Of a stretch of 64,000 nucleotides of DNA, positions 33,971 through 52,445 are shown one piece after another. Source of the stretch: Moringa oleifera (taxonomy: Eukaryota; Streptophyta; Magnoliopsida; Brassicales; Moringaceae); contig JAJFZO010000234.1 in NCBI GenBank assembly GCA_021397835.1, positions 171,501 through 235,500 of the forward strand, given 5' to 3'. How positions within the stretch are numbered: the stretch's first letter is position 1; each line of letters starts with the position of its first letter. The position numbers and the translations under genes are program-made. The notes under the pieces are model-generated. The model had not been told where the DNA came from, did not search any database, and saw only the letters and a list, made by a program, of their open reading frames with translations.

Positions 33971-34041
33971 GGCGGCATGATCGAGCGGTAAGGCGGGAGA
34001 TTGCAAATCCTTTTTACCCAGTTCACATCCGGGTGTCGCCT
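33971..34041 (+). tRNA. trnC-GCA: trnC-GCA, degraded plastid copy
   Basis: 71 bases starting GGCGGCATGATCGAGCGG, with the anticodon arm GGGAGATTGCAAATCC (GCA) and ending GGGTGTCGCCT. Acceptor bases GGCG pair with CGCC. Changes are few: GATCG in the D stem, GAGATTGC in the anticodon stem, and GTTCACATCC in the T loop. It sits between rpoB and petN on the opposite strand to rpoB, as usual. Confidence 0.92.
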
Positions 34042-34741
34042 GATCAACCAAAAACTCTAAATCCTTTTTTTTTTTTTGATGATATAACTCGCCTAATTTT
34101 CCTCGGAAAAAGCAAGCAAGGGAAAAAGACTCTTGATACTTTTTGGATTCTAAACCTATGGAGGTTCTCTAAAGTGTTGTAAATTCTTGCATCTAGGATT
34201 CAAGGAAAGCTTAAAGTAATGGAAAGTGGAAGGGAATCGGTAAACCCTGATATGATGGCCTTTCCACTACTAATGTAGTATCTACTGACTGAGTCTTGAA
34301 TTAGATTGGATAGCTCGAAGGGGAATCTAATTAATAGTTGTGTGAAGGAAGGAAGAAACTTTGTATACAGACTCATGAGAGTCTCAGAGAGCTCAAGCAT
34401 TCAATCAATATTAGATTAGATGGATAATTGACTTTTACTTAATGAGGGGCAATAAAAAAAAAGGGCAAAAGAATAAGTCTTATTATTTCTACATGTTAAT
34501 AACATTCCTTTGATACTTCCAAAAGTCTTACTATGTACGTAGTTTGCTTGTGCTTAATCTTTACCGATTCCACTATAAATCATATAAGAACTTGTTACAA
34601 GCGGATTTTTTGGAATATTTCATCAATAGTCTTGGGTCAAAATCACTTTTTTTTTCACTCTACACCAGTGATTTCACTATTAATAGTGAACAATAATGGA
34701 ATAATTTGTTCATATTCATAGAAATAAGGGACATAATGCAC
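34042..34741. other. trnC-petN spacer
   Basis: 700 bases of plastid spacer with no recognisable gene. Confidence 0.7.
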
Positions 34742-34830
34742 ATGGATATAGTAAGTCTCGCTGGGCTGCTTTAATGATAGTCTTTACATTTTCCCTTTCA
34801 CTCATAGTATGGGGAAGAACTAGACTCTAG
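34742..34830 (+). pseudogene. petN: petN, cytochrome b6f subunit VIII
   Basis: Starts ATGGATATAGTAAGTCTCGC and ends GACTCTAG. It is 89 bases, one short of the 90 needed for the 29-residue protein: one T is missing after CTCGC (CTGGGCT for CTTGGGCT), which shifts the frame at codon 8. PetN is a one-helix subunit of the cytochrome b6f complex. It follows trnC on the same strand, as usual. Confidence 0.93.
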
Positions 34831-36030
34831 AGGTCCTACTAATTGAGTTAAGGAATCAAACTATGTCAATTTTTTTCTAAATTGTTCTGCAAACCTTTTT
34901 TTACCATTAAATTTAATTCATCTCTTTAATGAATTAAATTTAAAAATGAAAAAAAATATTTTCGTTTCTAAATTCTATTCTATTGGATTCTATTGGAGTA
35001 ACGTATTCTATGAATAATATATATGAAAATTACCTTTTCTTTTCAATCAAAATTAAATAAATATTTCAATAATTCCCATGTTCATATTTCGAAAGTACGC
35101 AAAAGGGATATCGAAAGCACGTAAAAAAGGATACAGATGGTAGGATTCGATGAACCAGCTCTTACCAGAGTGATATATGGACAATGAGGGGCAACATACC
35201 CTTTTTTATTTTACTTTTTATTCACTTGTTTTTATTCCCCTCCTTACTGTTCAAACAAAGATAAAAATATGTTCTTGTATTAAAAAAAAAAAAAAGATCT
35301 TACCTTAGTTGAGTCACATATTGCACACTTACTACTTGTTTTATTAGTTTAGAAATATGATTTATGCTATGTTTTATTGACTCATTTTATATTTTTATAT
35401 TAGGGCTCAAAGGTTAAAGCGGGGTACCCCTTTTCCAAATCCGAAGAAGTTACCATCGAACTCCTTGGATTTGGATCATCTGTCAACAGCTCAATCAATT
35501 AAAATGTTAAAATTAAATTATTTTATTTTATTTTTTTATTAAAATATGCGATATCTCAGTCTTGGCCATTAATTTGATTCTTTTGATAGATGCCGAGATT
35601 CATATTGAAAACAATTAAAAATTTAAGAATTATAAAATCATAAGAGTACGACTTGCCTTTCGATTATTTCAAATTGATTGGAATCAACCCAAAGCAAAGC
35701 AAATCAAATAGATTAAGCAAAGAAATGAAATTGCATACTATGTACATTACATATGATATTTAATTGATATCACCACCTATGAAAATAAAGATACATAACC
35801 TATGAAGATAGATATTGTAGCTTGCTCTATATTAAGGTATTAAACTTGTATCTTTATACATTAAAACTTTATACATTACAATAACAATAATAAATAGTAT
35901 GATAGAAAGAAATAGATGAATCTTTCTTTCTACCATACTATGTGGCCTCATAAAAGACTGCAAATTCTAGTTTCGTTTAAGACGCGAAATTGAAATCCCT
36001 TTTGCCATTGATAGTCAAGTTTCATTCCAA
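34831..36030. other. petN-psbM spacer
   Basis: About 1.2 kb of AT-rich spacer, with poly-A at about 35281-35294. A block at 35400-35500 (GAACTCCTTGGATTTGGATC) resembles conserved petN-psbM spacer sequence. No gene is seen. Confidence 0.7.
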
Positions 36031-36135
36031 TTAATCACTTTAGCTGATCGTTTTTACGTAAATTATAAGGAAAAAAGCATTAGGAACGAGAATGAAGAGT
36101 GTAGTAGCAATAAATGCGACAATATTTACTTCCAC
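36031..36135 (-). pseudogene. psbM: psbM, photosystem II small subunit M
   Basis: 105 bases, exactly the length for 34 residues plus stop. It reads [22 protein letters not shown], then YVKTIS, stop, SD. The start is GTG where ATG is usual, and a glutamine codon has become TAA four codons from the end. PsbM is a single-helix subunit at the PSII dimer interface. It is followed upstream by its normal 5' spacer. Confidence 0.93.
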
Positions 36136-37089
<954 letters not shown>

Positions 37090-37671
37090 AGTGGTCCTCC
37101 TATTCAACTACTTCAACCATTTTCGAACACCTTATGCTATGGCATTTTCAGGGCTTTCGAGAATTCAATATCATTTATGTATGATTTAATTTCTCACGCA
37201 CTACCCTATAAAATTTAACCCTTATAACATAATTGGTTTCAAATCTAAAAATCTTTTATTTTATTGGTCCTTAGGTAAATCCATAAACTTAATTTGTTTA
37301 TTCCTTCCTATTCTTTTCTTAATAATCATCTGAGCATGAATGATGAATTGTCGTATGACTCATTAATCGGATAGATGAATATTTTGAAAGAATTCTTCAA
37401 TTTACTAAAGAAGGGGGTTCCTTTTCACGATACTGGTTGGTCTCCAAACCTACTCCTCTTGCTCCATCAACTAATCGTGTTCTTGGATCTTGTTTATAAT
37501 GCAAGATTGAGAAAAATAAAGATTTTTCTGTATTCCTTAATTTTTATGTTTATTAAATTTCAATAGTGTCAACTATTTTTATTTTATACTTTATTCTTTC
37601 ATTTTCTTTTTTTTTTATTTTCTTCTTTGTTATATTTCATTCAATTGAATAGAAAACTCCAACGTACATAT
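37090..37671. other. psbD upstream sequence and unassigned segment
   Basis: 37090 onward is upstream of psbD and should be trnT-psbD spacer. The part at about 37376-37570 has a 63-codon open frame and somewhat higher coding appearance (GVPFHDTGWSPN), but I cannot match it to any plastid protein. At about 37672 rpoC2 sequence begins. trnT, trnE, trnY, trnD, psbM, petN, trnC and rpoB, expected here in reverse, are absent. Confidence 0.5.
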
Positions 37672-40011
37672 TATGTAGAATTAGAACAAGTGATTGCTAA
37701 GATTCGCATGGGAACATACAATTTTAAATTTAAAGAGAGGGTTCAAAAACATGTTTATTCTAACTTAGATGGAGAAATGCATTGGAGTATCGGTGTGTAC
37801 CATGCACCTGAATTTACATATAGTAATGTTCATCTCTTACCAAAAACAAGCCATTTATGGATATTATCAAGAGGTTCATGTAGATACAGTCTAGTTCCTT
37901 TTTTGCTCAACAAGATTCAAGATCAAATGAACATTCATTCTTTTTGTGTCGAACAAAGGTATATTTCCAGCCTTTCAGTGAATAATGATCAAGTGAGACA
38001 CAAATTCTTTAGTTTGGATTTTTATTGATAAAAAAAAAAGATTGAGATTCCTGATTATTCAGAATTTAATCAAATCATAGGTACTGGTCATTGTAATATC
38101 ATAAATTTTGCTATTCTTCACGAGAATTCGGATTTATTAGCAAAGAGGTAAAGAAATTGATTTATCATTCCATTCCAATCAATTCAAGAACAAGAGAAAG
38201 AACTAATGCCACGTTCAAGTATCTCGATTGAAATACCCATAAATGGCATTTTCCATAGAAATAGTATTGTTGCTCTTTTCGACGATCCTCGATGCAGAAG
38301 AAAGAGTTCAAGAATTCTTAAATATAGGACTAGAGGGGTGCATTCAATCATTAAAAAAGAGGATGTGATTGAGCATCGAGGAGTTAAAACATTTAAGACA
38401 AAATACCAAATAAAGGTAGATCGGTTTTTTTTTCATTCCTGAGGAAGTAGATACATGATTCACTTTGAATACAAGAAGCCAAGTAGGTGGATTGGTCCGA
38501 GTGAAGAGAAAAAAAAAGTATTGAACTTAAAATCTTTTCTAGGGATATCCATTTTCTGATAAAGATAGATAAGATATCCCGACACAGTGGCATCTTGAGA
38601 CAACCAGAAAGGTGAAAAACAAACTCTAAAGAATAAAAAAATTGAAAAATTGGATCTATGTTCAACAGATCATAGATAGCGGACAAAAAGGTGAAAAATA
38701 TTTTGTTTTGGTGCGACTTGTAGCCACATATGAGATAACGGATGGTATAAATTTAGCAACACCCTTTCCACATGATATATTTTGGGAAAAGGATAATATG
38801 CAATTTGGAGTTGTCAATTATATCCTTCATGGAAATGATAAACTGGCTCGGAGAATTTTTGACACAAGTATTTAATTGGTTTAAACTTGTTTGGTCTTGA
38901 ATTGGGACTAAGAAAACAAAAGTTCTTCCATCGAAGATGTCCGTACTTTCTTTGTTGAAGTGAGTACAAATGGTTTGATTCGAGATTTCCTAAGAATTAA
39001 CATAGTGAAATCTCATATTTTGTATATTAAAAAAAGGAACGATCAGTCAGATTCAGGATTGGTACCTGATAATGGGTTGGATCGCAACAATCCGTTTTAT
39101 TCCATTTATTCTAAGGCAAGGATTCAACAATCACTTAGCCAAAATCACAAAACTATTTATACATCGTTGAATAGAAATAAGGAATGCCAATCTTTGATAA
39201 TTTTGTCATCATCTAATTGTTTTCGAATGGGTCCATTCAGTCATGTAAAATATTATAATGTGATAAAAGAATCAATTAAAATTAAAAAGAATCCTCTAAT
39301 TATAATTAAAAATTCATCGGGCCCTTTAGGAATAGCTATTGAAATTATGAATTATTCATTTTACCGTTTAAGAACTCATAATCAGATCTCGGTAGCAGAA
39401 TATTTTCAACTTGACAATTTAAAACATATTTGTCAAGTAATTAAATATTACTTGATGGATGAAAACTGGAGGATTTATAATCCCTATCGATGGAGTAACA
39501 TCGTTTTGAATCCGTTCAATTTGAATTGGTATTTTCTCCATCAAAATTATCATCATAATTATTGTGAAAAAACGTCCACAATAATTACATTTGGGCAATT
39601 TATTTTGAAAATGTATGTATAGCCAAAAACGGACTGCACCTAAAATTGGATCAAGTTTTCATTCTTCAAATTGACTTTGTAGTAATAAGATCAGCTAAGC
39701 CTTATTTGGTTACTCTAGGAGCAATTATTCATGGGCATTATGAAGAAATCCTTTATGAAGGAGATACCTTAGTTACATTTATATATGAAAAATCGAGATC
39801 TGGTGATATAACACAAGGTCTTCCAAAAGTGGAATAAGTGTTAAAAGTATGTTCAATTGATTCAATATCAATGAACCTAGAAAAGAGAGTTGAGGGTTGG
39901 AACAAGTGTATAACATGAATTCTTGGAATTCCCTTGGGATTCTTGATTGGTGCTAAGCTAACTATAGTGCAAAGTCGTATCTCTTTGGTTAATAAGATCC
40001 AAAAGGTTTAT
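37672..40011 (+). pseudogene. rpoC2: rpoC2 middle-to-3' fragment (arm B, copy i)
   Basis: Begins inside rpoC2 at [12 protein letters not shown] and runs through [51 protein letters not shown] and [20 protein letters not shown] to [15 protein letters not shown]. At 40011 it stops within QKVY and continues as ycf2. Its last 1.4 kb is duplicated at 45415-46830 in the same orientation and again in arm A. Open stretches are long (for example 220 codons at 38960-39622), but stops and frameshifts interrupt it. Confidence 0.93.
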
Positions 40012-43000
40012 AAGAGAGATCAAGAATTCTCACTATTTCTTAGATTCATGGACCCAATTCAATTCAGTGGGATCTTTCATTCACATTTTTTTTTTCACCA
40101 AGAATGTATTATAAAACTCTTGAACCCTCGAATTTGGAGTATGCTACTTTCACGCAATTCACAAGGTTAACAAGTAATCAATATTTTACGATCACGGGTG
40201 TAGTGCTATTTGTAGTAATAGGCCTTATATATCATATTAACAATCGAAATATGGTCAAAAGAAAAAAACTATATTTGACATGGCTTCTTCTTATACCTAT
40301 TAATTCCATTGGACCTAGAGAAAATACATTGGAAGAATCTTTTAGGTCTTTCAATATCAATAGGTTCTTAGATCTCTAAGAGTTGTTTCCTAGATCTTTT
40401 GCATCTTTCCTTTAGAAGAATCTTCCTGTATCTTTTAAAGGAAAAAAGATCTCTGAGAGTTGTTTCCTAAATCCAAAAGAGAGTACTTGGGTTCTTCCAA
40501 TAACTAAAAAGTGTATCATGCTTAGATCTAACTAGAGTTCACGGTGGTGGAGGAACTGGATAAAAAAAAAAGGGATTCTAGTTGTAAGATATCTAATGAA
40601 ACCGTCGCTGGAATTGATATCTCATTCAAAGAGAAAGATATCAGATATCTTGAGTTTCTTTTTGTATATTATATGGATGATTTGATCCGCAAGGGCCATG
40701 ATTGCGAATTATTTGATCATCTTTCTCCAAGTGAGAGGCGAAAGATAATCAACTTAAATTCAGGACAACTATTCAAAATCTTAGTGAAAGATGGGATTTG
40801 TGATCTCATGTTTGCTTTTCGTGAAAAAATACTAATTGAAGTAAAGGGTTTCTTTAAACAACAAGGAGCTGGGTCAACTATTCAATCAAATGATATTGAG
40901 CATGTTTCTCATATCTTCTCGAGAAACAAGTGGGCTATTTCTTTGCAAAATTGTGCTCAATTTCATATGTGGTAATTTCGCCAAGATCTTTTCGTTAGTT
41001 GAGGGAAGAATCTGCATGAATCATATTTTTTGAGGAACACATCGAGAGAGAATTGGATTTGGTTAGACAATGTGTGGTTAGTAAACACAGATCGATTTTT
41101 TAGCAAGGTACAAAATGTATCGTCAAATATTCAATATGATTCCATAAGATCTAGTTTCATTCAAGCAACGGATTCTAGCCAATTGAAAGGATCTTCTGAT
41201 CAATTTAGAGATTATTTTGATTCCACTAGTAATGAGGATTCAGAATATCACACATTGACCAATCAAAGAGAGATTCAACTATTAAAAGAAAGATCGATTC
41301 TTTGGGATCCTTCCTTTCTTTAAACAGAACGAACAGATATAGAATCAGACCAATTCCTCAGCTATTCACGGAACGTGAGAAGCAGATGAATAATCATCCA
41401 CTTCCTGAAAGAAATCAAAGAATTTCTTAGGAATCCTACAAGACCCATTCGTTCTTTTTTCTTTGACAGATGGTCAGAACTTCATCTGAGTTCAAATCCT
41501 ACTGAAAGGTCCATTAGGGATAAAAAATTATTGAAGAAAGAAAAAGATGTTTCTTTTGTCCCTTCCAGATGATTGAAAATAAAGAAATAGTTAATACATT
41601 CAAGATATTACGTATTTATAAAATATCGTCTCAATTCATCCTATTTCATCAGATCTAAGATGTGATATGATTCTGAAGGATGAACAGTTCTAATAAGATT
41701 TCATTCTTGAACAAAAATCCATTTTTTGATTTATTTCATCTATTCCATGACCGAAATAGAGGGAATTCACGTTAAACCATGATTTTAAATCAAAAGAGAG
41801 ATTTCAAGAAATGGAAGATCTATTCACTCTATCAATAACCGAGCCAGATCTGATGTATCATAAGGGATTTGCCTTTTTTATTGATTCCTATGGATTGGAT
41901 CAAAAACAATTCTTGAATAAGGTAATTAACTTCAGGGATGATTCAAAAAAGAAATCTTTATTGGTTCTACCTCCTATTTTTTATGAAAAAAATGAATCTG
42001 TTTATCAAAAGATAAAAAAAAAAAGGTCTGGATCTCTTGCAGGAATTATTTAGAAGATCCAAAACAAAAAATAGTGGTATTTGCTAGTAACAACATAATG
42101 GAGGTAGTCAATCAATATAGATTGATCCAAAATCTGATTCAAATCCAATATAGCACTTATGGAAGAAATGTATTGAATTGATTCTTTTTAATGAATGGAT
42201 CCGATCGCAACTTCGAATATGGAATTCAAAGGGATCAAATAGGAAATGATACTCTGAATTATAGAACTACAATGAAATATACGATCAACCAACATTTATC
42301 AAATTTAAAAAAAAGGTGAGAGGAATGGTGAGATCCTTTTATTTTTCTTTCTCGAACTGAGAGATTCATAAATCAGGATCCTAATGCATATAGATACAAA
42401 TGGTCCAACGGGAGCAAGAATTTCTCGGAGTGTTTGGAACATTTCATTTTTGAGCAGAAGAGCCATTTTCAAGTAGTGTTCAATCGATTATGAATTAATC
42501 AACATTTGATTAATTGGTCTGAGGTTATTGACAAAAAAGATTTGTCTAAGTAACTTCGTTTCTTTTTGTCCAAGTTACTTCTTTTTTTGTCCAAGTTACT
42601 TTTTTTTTGTCTAACTCACTTCCTTTTTTCTTTGTGAGTTTCGAGAATATCCCCATTCATACGTCTGAGACCAAATCTATGAATTGAAAGGTCTGAACGA
42701 TCAATCCTGCAATTAGTTGTTAGAATCAATAGGTCTTCAAATCGTTCATTTGGAAAAATTGAAACCTTTCTTATTGGATGATCATATTACTTCTCAAATG
42801 TCAAAATTCTTAATCAATGGAGGAATAATATCACCATTTTTGTTTAATAAGATACCAAAGTGGATGACTGACTCATTCCATACTAGAAAGAATCGCAAGA
42901 AATCTTTTGATAACACGAATTCCTATTTCTCAATGATATCCCACGATCAAGACAATTGGTTGAATCCCATGAAACCATTTCATAAAATTTCATTGACATC

Positions 43001-43560
43001 TTCTTTTTATAAAGCAAATCGACTTCGATTCTTGAATAATCCATATTACTTCTGCTTCTATTGTAACAAAAGATTCCCTTTTTATATGGAAAAGGCCCGT
43101 ATCAATAATTATGATTTTACATATGGACAATTTCTCAATATCTTATTCATTCCCAACAAAATATTTTCTTTGTGCGGTGGTAAAAAAAAACATGCTTTTT
43201 TGGAGAGAGATATTATTTCACCTTCACCAATCGAGTCAGAGATATCCAACATATTCATATGTAAGGATTTTCCACAAAGTAGTGATGAAAGGTATAACTT
43301 GTATAAATCTTTCCATTTTGCAATTCGATCCAATCCATTAGTTCTAGAGCTATTTACTTGATTGCAGACATTTCTGGAACACCTCTAAAGGAAGGACAAA
43401 TAGTCAATTTTGAAAGAACTTATTATCAACCTCTTTTAAATATCAATCTATCTGATTCAGAAGAGAAGAACTTGCATCAGTATCTTAATTTCAATTCAAA
43501 CATGGGTTTGATTCACACTCCATATTCTGAGAAATATTTACCATCCGAAAAGAGAAAAAG
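40012..43560 (+). pseudogene. ycf2: ycf2 5' half, displaced into the rpo region
   Basis: Starts about a dozen codons inside ycf2 and runs to [12 protein letters not shown] near 43560, about half of the gene. It keeps the part deleted from the arm A copy, including [18 protein letters not shown] (41030-41323), [20 protein letters not shown] (41811-42053) and [20 protein letters not shown] (42717-43361). The tandem-repeat segment of ycf2 (CAAGTTACTT units, about 42540-42610) is present. Stops and frameshifts are frequent. Ycf2 belongs in the IR, so its place between rpoC2 and rpoC1 is not native. Confidence 0.94.
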
Positions 43561-44524
<964 letters not shown>

Positions 44525-44695
44525 TCATATGGTATCTAAGTTAAGTAATATTATGAAACCGGTGTGAATGCGGGTCTCTCCGATTCCACTAGGACCATAG
44601 TTCTTGACCTAAAATTTTACGCGAATCAAGATCGAAAAAAAGGAAGTTTTCCAATCATTGACTCAAACTCAGTATCGAATCCCATTTAGTCGAAT

Positions 44696-47319
<2,624 letters not shown>

Positions 47320-47547
47320 GAGCGGATTCATGTTTTTAACTTAACTATTTGTTATTTACTATAGTTATTTGATTTGTTAATTTGTTAATAGTAATAAAGA
47401 TAATAATAAATAGAAAGTAATGGCTTGGATCGTGTATAAACAGTCAATCTTCGGTAGAACAGAAGGTTCCACAAAAAAATTATTTATTTCAGGGTACCTT
47501 TTTTTCTCTTCTTGTTTGAAAAAAAGAAAGAAGAAGTGTAAGGAGAA

Positions 47548-48258
47548 ATGGAAAAAATATATTAGAACATCAATTTGGAAGAGATGATGGAAGTAAGAGT
47601 TCATTTTGGTCATGGTACTAGAAAATGGAATCCTAAAATGGCACCTTATATCTCTGCAAAGCGTACAGGTATTCATATTACAAATCTGACTAGAACTGCT
47701 CATTTTTTATCAGAAGCTTATGATTTAGTGTTTGATGCAACAAGTACGAGAAAACAATTCTTAATTGTTGGGACCAAAAATAAAACAGTTGATTCAATGG
47801 CGCAGGCTGCAATAAGGGTTCGATGTCATTATGTTAATAAAAAATGGCTCGGTGGTATGTTAACAAATTGGTCCATTACAAGAACAAGACTTCATAAGTT
47901 TAGAGACTTGAGAACAAAACCAAAGATAAAGAGGCTCAACCACCTTTCGAAAACAGATGCAGCTGTGTTGAAGAGACAATTATCTCACTTGCAAACATAT
48001 CTAGGCGAGATTAAACACATGATGAGGCTGCCTGATATTATAATCATCATCGATCAGTAAGAAGAATATATTACTCTTCAAGAATGTATCACTTTAGGAA
48101 TTCCAACAATTTCTTTAATCAATACAAACTGTGACCTCGATCTCGCAGATATTTCGATTCGAGCAAATGATGACGTTATAGCTTCAAGCCCATTAATTCT
48201 TAACAAATTAGTACTCATGATTTGTGAGGGTCATTCTAGCTATATACAAAATCCTTGA
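47548..48258 (+). pseudogene. rps2: rps2, small ribosomal subunit protein S2
   Basis: 711 bases, exactly the length for 236 residues plus stop, with no indel. The start is ATGGAAAAAATATATTAG, with TAG for tryptophan at codon 6. Then [23 protein letters not shown] and onward reads well to IIIIDQ, where CAA is TAA at 48058-48060. The frame continues to SSYIQNP and TGA. S2 binds the 30S subunit back. This block is missing from arm A. Confidence 0.95.
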
Positions 48259-48483
48259 TTAATAATAAAATAAATTTCATTAGGGGGGGTAACTCCCTAG
48301 ATTTATGGAATCAGTTACTACTTCTAAACCGCATAAAAGAAAAAGAGATAAAAATAACTGTGGATATTAGTGATTAGTTTAGTTGGTATCCAAAACCAAA
48401 ATATGCAATTCAAGTAAGTAAGTCGGAAAAGAGAGACGGTTGAATCAAAATAATTTAAAGTTATTATTTTTGTCAAGGGCAAT

Positions 48484-49227
48484 ATGAATGTTATATCATG
48501 TTCCATCAACAAACTAAAAGGGCTATATGATCTATTTGGTATAGAGGTAGGTCAACATTTCTATTGGCAAATAGGAGGTTTACAAGTCCATGCTCAAGTA
48601 CTTATTACTTCTTGGGTTGTAATTGCTATCTTATTAGGTTCTGTCGTTATAGCAGTTCGAGATCCACAAACCATTCTAGCTAACGACCAAAATTTCTTCG
48701 AATATGTTCTTGAATTCATTCAAGACGTGAGCAAAACTCATATTCGAGAAGAATATGGTCCATGAGTTCCCTTTATTGGAACTATGTTTCTATTTATGTT
48801 TGTTTCTAACTGGTCAGGTGTGCTTTTACCTTGGAAAATCATATAGTTACCTCATGGTGAGTTAGCCGCACCTACGAATGATATAAATACTATCGTTGCT
48901 TTAGCTTTACTCACGTCAATAACATAATTATATGCGGGTCTTACCAAAAAAGAATTAGGATATTTCAGTAAATAAATTCAACCAACTTCAATTCTTTTAC
49001 GCATTAACATCATAGAAGATTTCATAAAACCCTTATCACTTAGTTTTTGACTTTTCGAAAATATATTAGCCCATGAATTAGTAGTTCTTGTTCTTGTTTC
49101 TTTAGTACCTTTAATGGTTCCTATACTTGTGATGTTCCTTGGATTATTTACAATCGACATTTAATCTCTTATTTTTGCAACTTTATCTGCGGCTTATATA
49201 GGCGAATCTATGAAGGGTCATCATTGA
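48484..49227 (+). pseudogene. atpI: atpI, ATP synthase CF0 subunit IV (a)
   Basis: 744 bases, exactly 247 residues plus stop, no indel. It starts [20 protein letters not shown] and ends ESMKGHH. Stops come from single transitions: TGA for tryptophan after EEYGP (about 48763), TAG for glutamine in KII-stop-LPHGELAAP, and others downstream. The product would be the membrane proton-channel subunit of ATP synthase. Between rps2 and atpH, the usual place. Confidence 0.95.
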
Positions 49228-50367
49228 CTATTTTTTGAAATAGTCTTTTTTCCCAATCCAATGTATGGATAATCTACTTAGGGAACATAAATATGCAAAT
49301 GCAGTACACACGATCTAGAGTAATAGCAAAAAAGATTACGGTATTAGGGAATTGTAATAAAAAAAGGAAAAAGATCTAAAAAAGATATTTTTCTTAAAAT
49401 TTTCGTTTAATCCATTTATTTATTATGCCTACCTGTATCAATATTCTCTTCATAATTATATTGTTTTGTTTATTCAATTTCAATCAAATTAAATATTAGG
49501 AGAAAATAATTTGAATAAGAATTCTTATGGTATCAATTTACGGCGTCTGATTAAAAATGATTACAAAAAGATCTTTTTTAGAACGGTGCCCAATTCCAAG
49601 TTTAGTCGATTTCATTTAATTCAACGATTGACCAAAATAAAATATTAATAAATAATAAATTAAATTGCATGAATTTAGCTCAATCAAATACTGATATTTA
49701 TTTTTATGCAATGATTTGACCTAATGAATTCGCCCATTTAAATTTTCTCCAATGATCAATAAAAAGACGAGAAGAATTTACAAAAAAGCAAGATTCATGT
49801 AAAATGGGGTTGGTTAGGGGGGTAAAATTATGTATACGTAATCTAATGTTTATGAGCCAATTCTTATGGATGTTTCGAAGAAAAATTCTAGAATCCGATT
49901 TCATCTAAGATTCAAATAAGAATAGTTGGTTTTATGCTATGGAAGAAACATATGTATATGTGATATTAGATATTGACTAGTTATATATGAACTAAAGATA
50001 TATCTAATCCGCCCCACTATTGTGAATTTAGACAGGGATTCTAGTAAAAGTTCTTACCTTTCATCTTGACTGTGAATTGAATGAATAAATAGATGAAATA
50101 AAGAAAAAGAACGAAAGATTCAAATAATGGTTCATAAAAAAGAAATGGAAGAAAATCATGTATATATATGGATTCATAAAAATCCCATGGATAGGAACTA
50201 AAAAAGAGATATCGAAGTAGTTATGATGGTTCAATAATATTATTACTTCAATTCGGAGTTCTTAGTTACTTTGGCTGGTTAAATCTTAGTGATGGAATAA
50301 TGAAGTCATGATTCATTGGATGATTGTATCATTAACCATTTCTTTATTTTGGTGTGAGGAATTTATC
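49228..50367. other. atpI-atpH spacer
   Basis: About 1.1 kb with no recognisable gene; length and position fit the usual long atpI-atpH spacer. Confidence 0.75.
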
Positions 50368-51124
<757 letters not shown>

Positions 51125-52386
51125 ATGAAAAATGTAATTGATGCTTTCCTTTCCTTAGGTTTGGTAACGATATTTTGGCAACAAATCTAATAAATCTAAG
51201 TGTAATGCTTGGTGTATTGATCTTTTTTGGAAAAGGAGTGTGTGCAAGTTGTTTATTTCAAGAATAGGCTGGATCCACCCAGTTGCACTTTAGAACTAGG
51301 AGGTGCACGATCCCGCGAATTGCTTCTAAATAAATTTTAAAAATCATATTTAAGAACCATAGCATTTTGCGATTCATTGGTAAATCTACCTTACTTTGAT
51401 TTTCTATCAGCCAAAAATCTGGGATCATTAACATGGTTAAAGCAAAACCCTTTGAAGTCCAGATGCAACATGGTACTCTTTCTATTACTATAGTTAAAAT
51501 AGAAATATTTTCAAAACGAATAGTTAGAATTTTTTTTCGATATAAAACACTCATGTTGATAAAACGATTTGAGCCTTTTATTGTTATTAAAAATGGAAAA
51601 ATGGTATTTCAAACTCTTTTTTTCTAGTGCTAAATTGATGACCTAGGTATAAAGTAAGAAGAATTCTTTAGATTTGAAAAAAAAAAAAAAGAAACAACTT
51701 TGCTGACAATTATATATTTTTGGTCGGTCAAAAGAATCCTCTGCGTATTCCGGTCTTAGATTGGTGATCATCCTCGATATTTTTTTTTGAATATGAATAA
51801 AAAAGAGAGGGAGAGGATAGGCTCATTACATTAAAAACAAGATATGCGAATTAGCCCCCTATAAGTATAAATGATTGAAGCAATTGAGCGTCAGAGCCAA
51901 ATGAATCGAAAGATTCGTGTTTGGTTTAGGAAGGGATCATGGAATTTTTTGAAATGAATGTAAAGATAATCCACTTTCATTAAGTGATTTATTAGATAAT
52001 CGAAAATAGAGGATCTTGAATACTATTTGAAATTCAAAAGAGTTATGAGGAGGGGGGGCATTGAACAGTTAGAAAAAGCCTAGGCTCACTTACATAAAGT
52101 AAAAATAGTGGCGGATCAGTTTCGAGTGAATGGATACTCTAAGATAGAACGAGAAAAATCAAATTTGATTAATTCAACTTATAAGACTTTGGAATAATTA
52201 GAAAATTAAAAAAATGAAACCATTTTTTTTAAACAACAAAGAGTGTTTAATCAAGTCTAACAATGGGTTTTCCAACAAGCTTTAAAAGCAGCTATAGGAA
52301 CTTTAAATAGTTATTTGAGTAAGGAGTTACATTTACGTACCATTAATGCTAATATTGGTATGTTTGATGAAAAAATAACTGATTAG
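51125..52386 (+). pseudogene. atpF: atpF (arm B), two exons
   Basis: Exon 1 is 51125-51241, the intron 51242-51980 (starts GTGCAAGTT), and exon 2 51981-52386, ending ACTGATTAG. Exon 1 is 117 bases and lacks the same 28-base piece as arm A, so it is out of frame. Exon 2 is a few bases short of the usual 410 and has stops. The open frame at 51433-51627 lies in the intron and is not a gene. Confidence 0.93.
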
Positions 52387-52445
52387 TCCTTTACTTTTAT
52401 TATATGCATTTTTTTTTACTTCAAAAAAAGAATTAGGAAATACTC

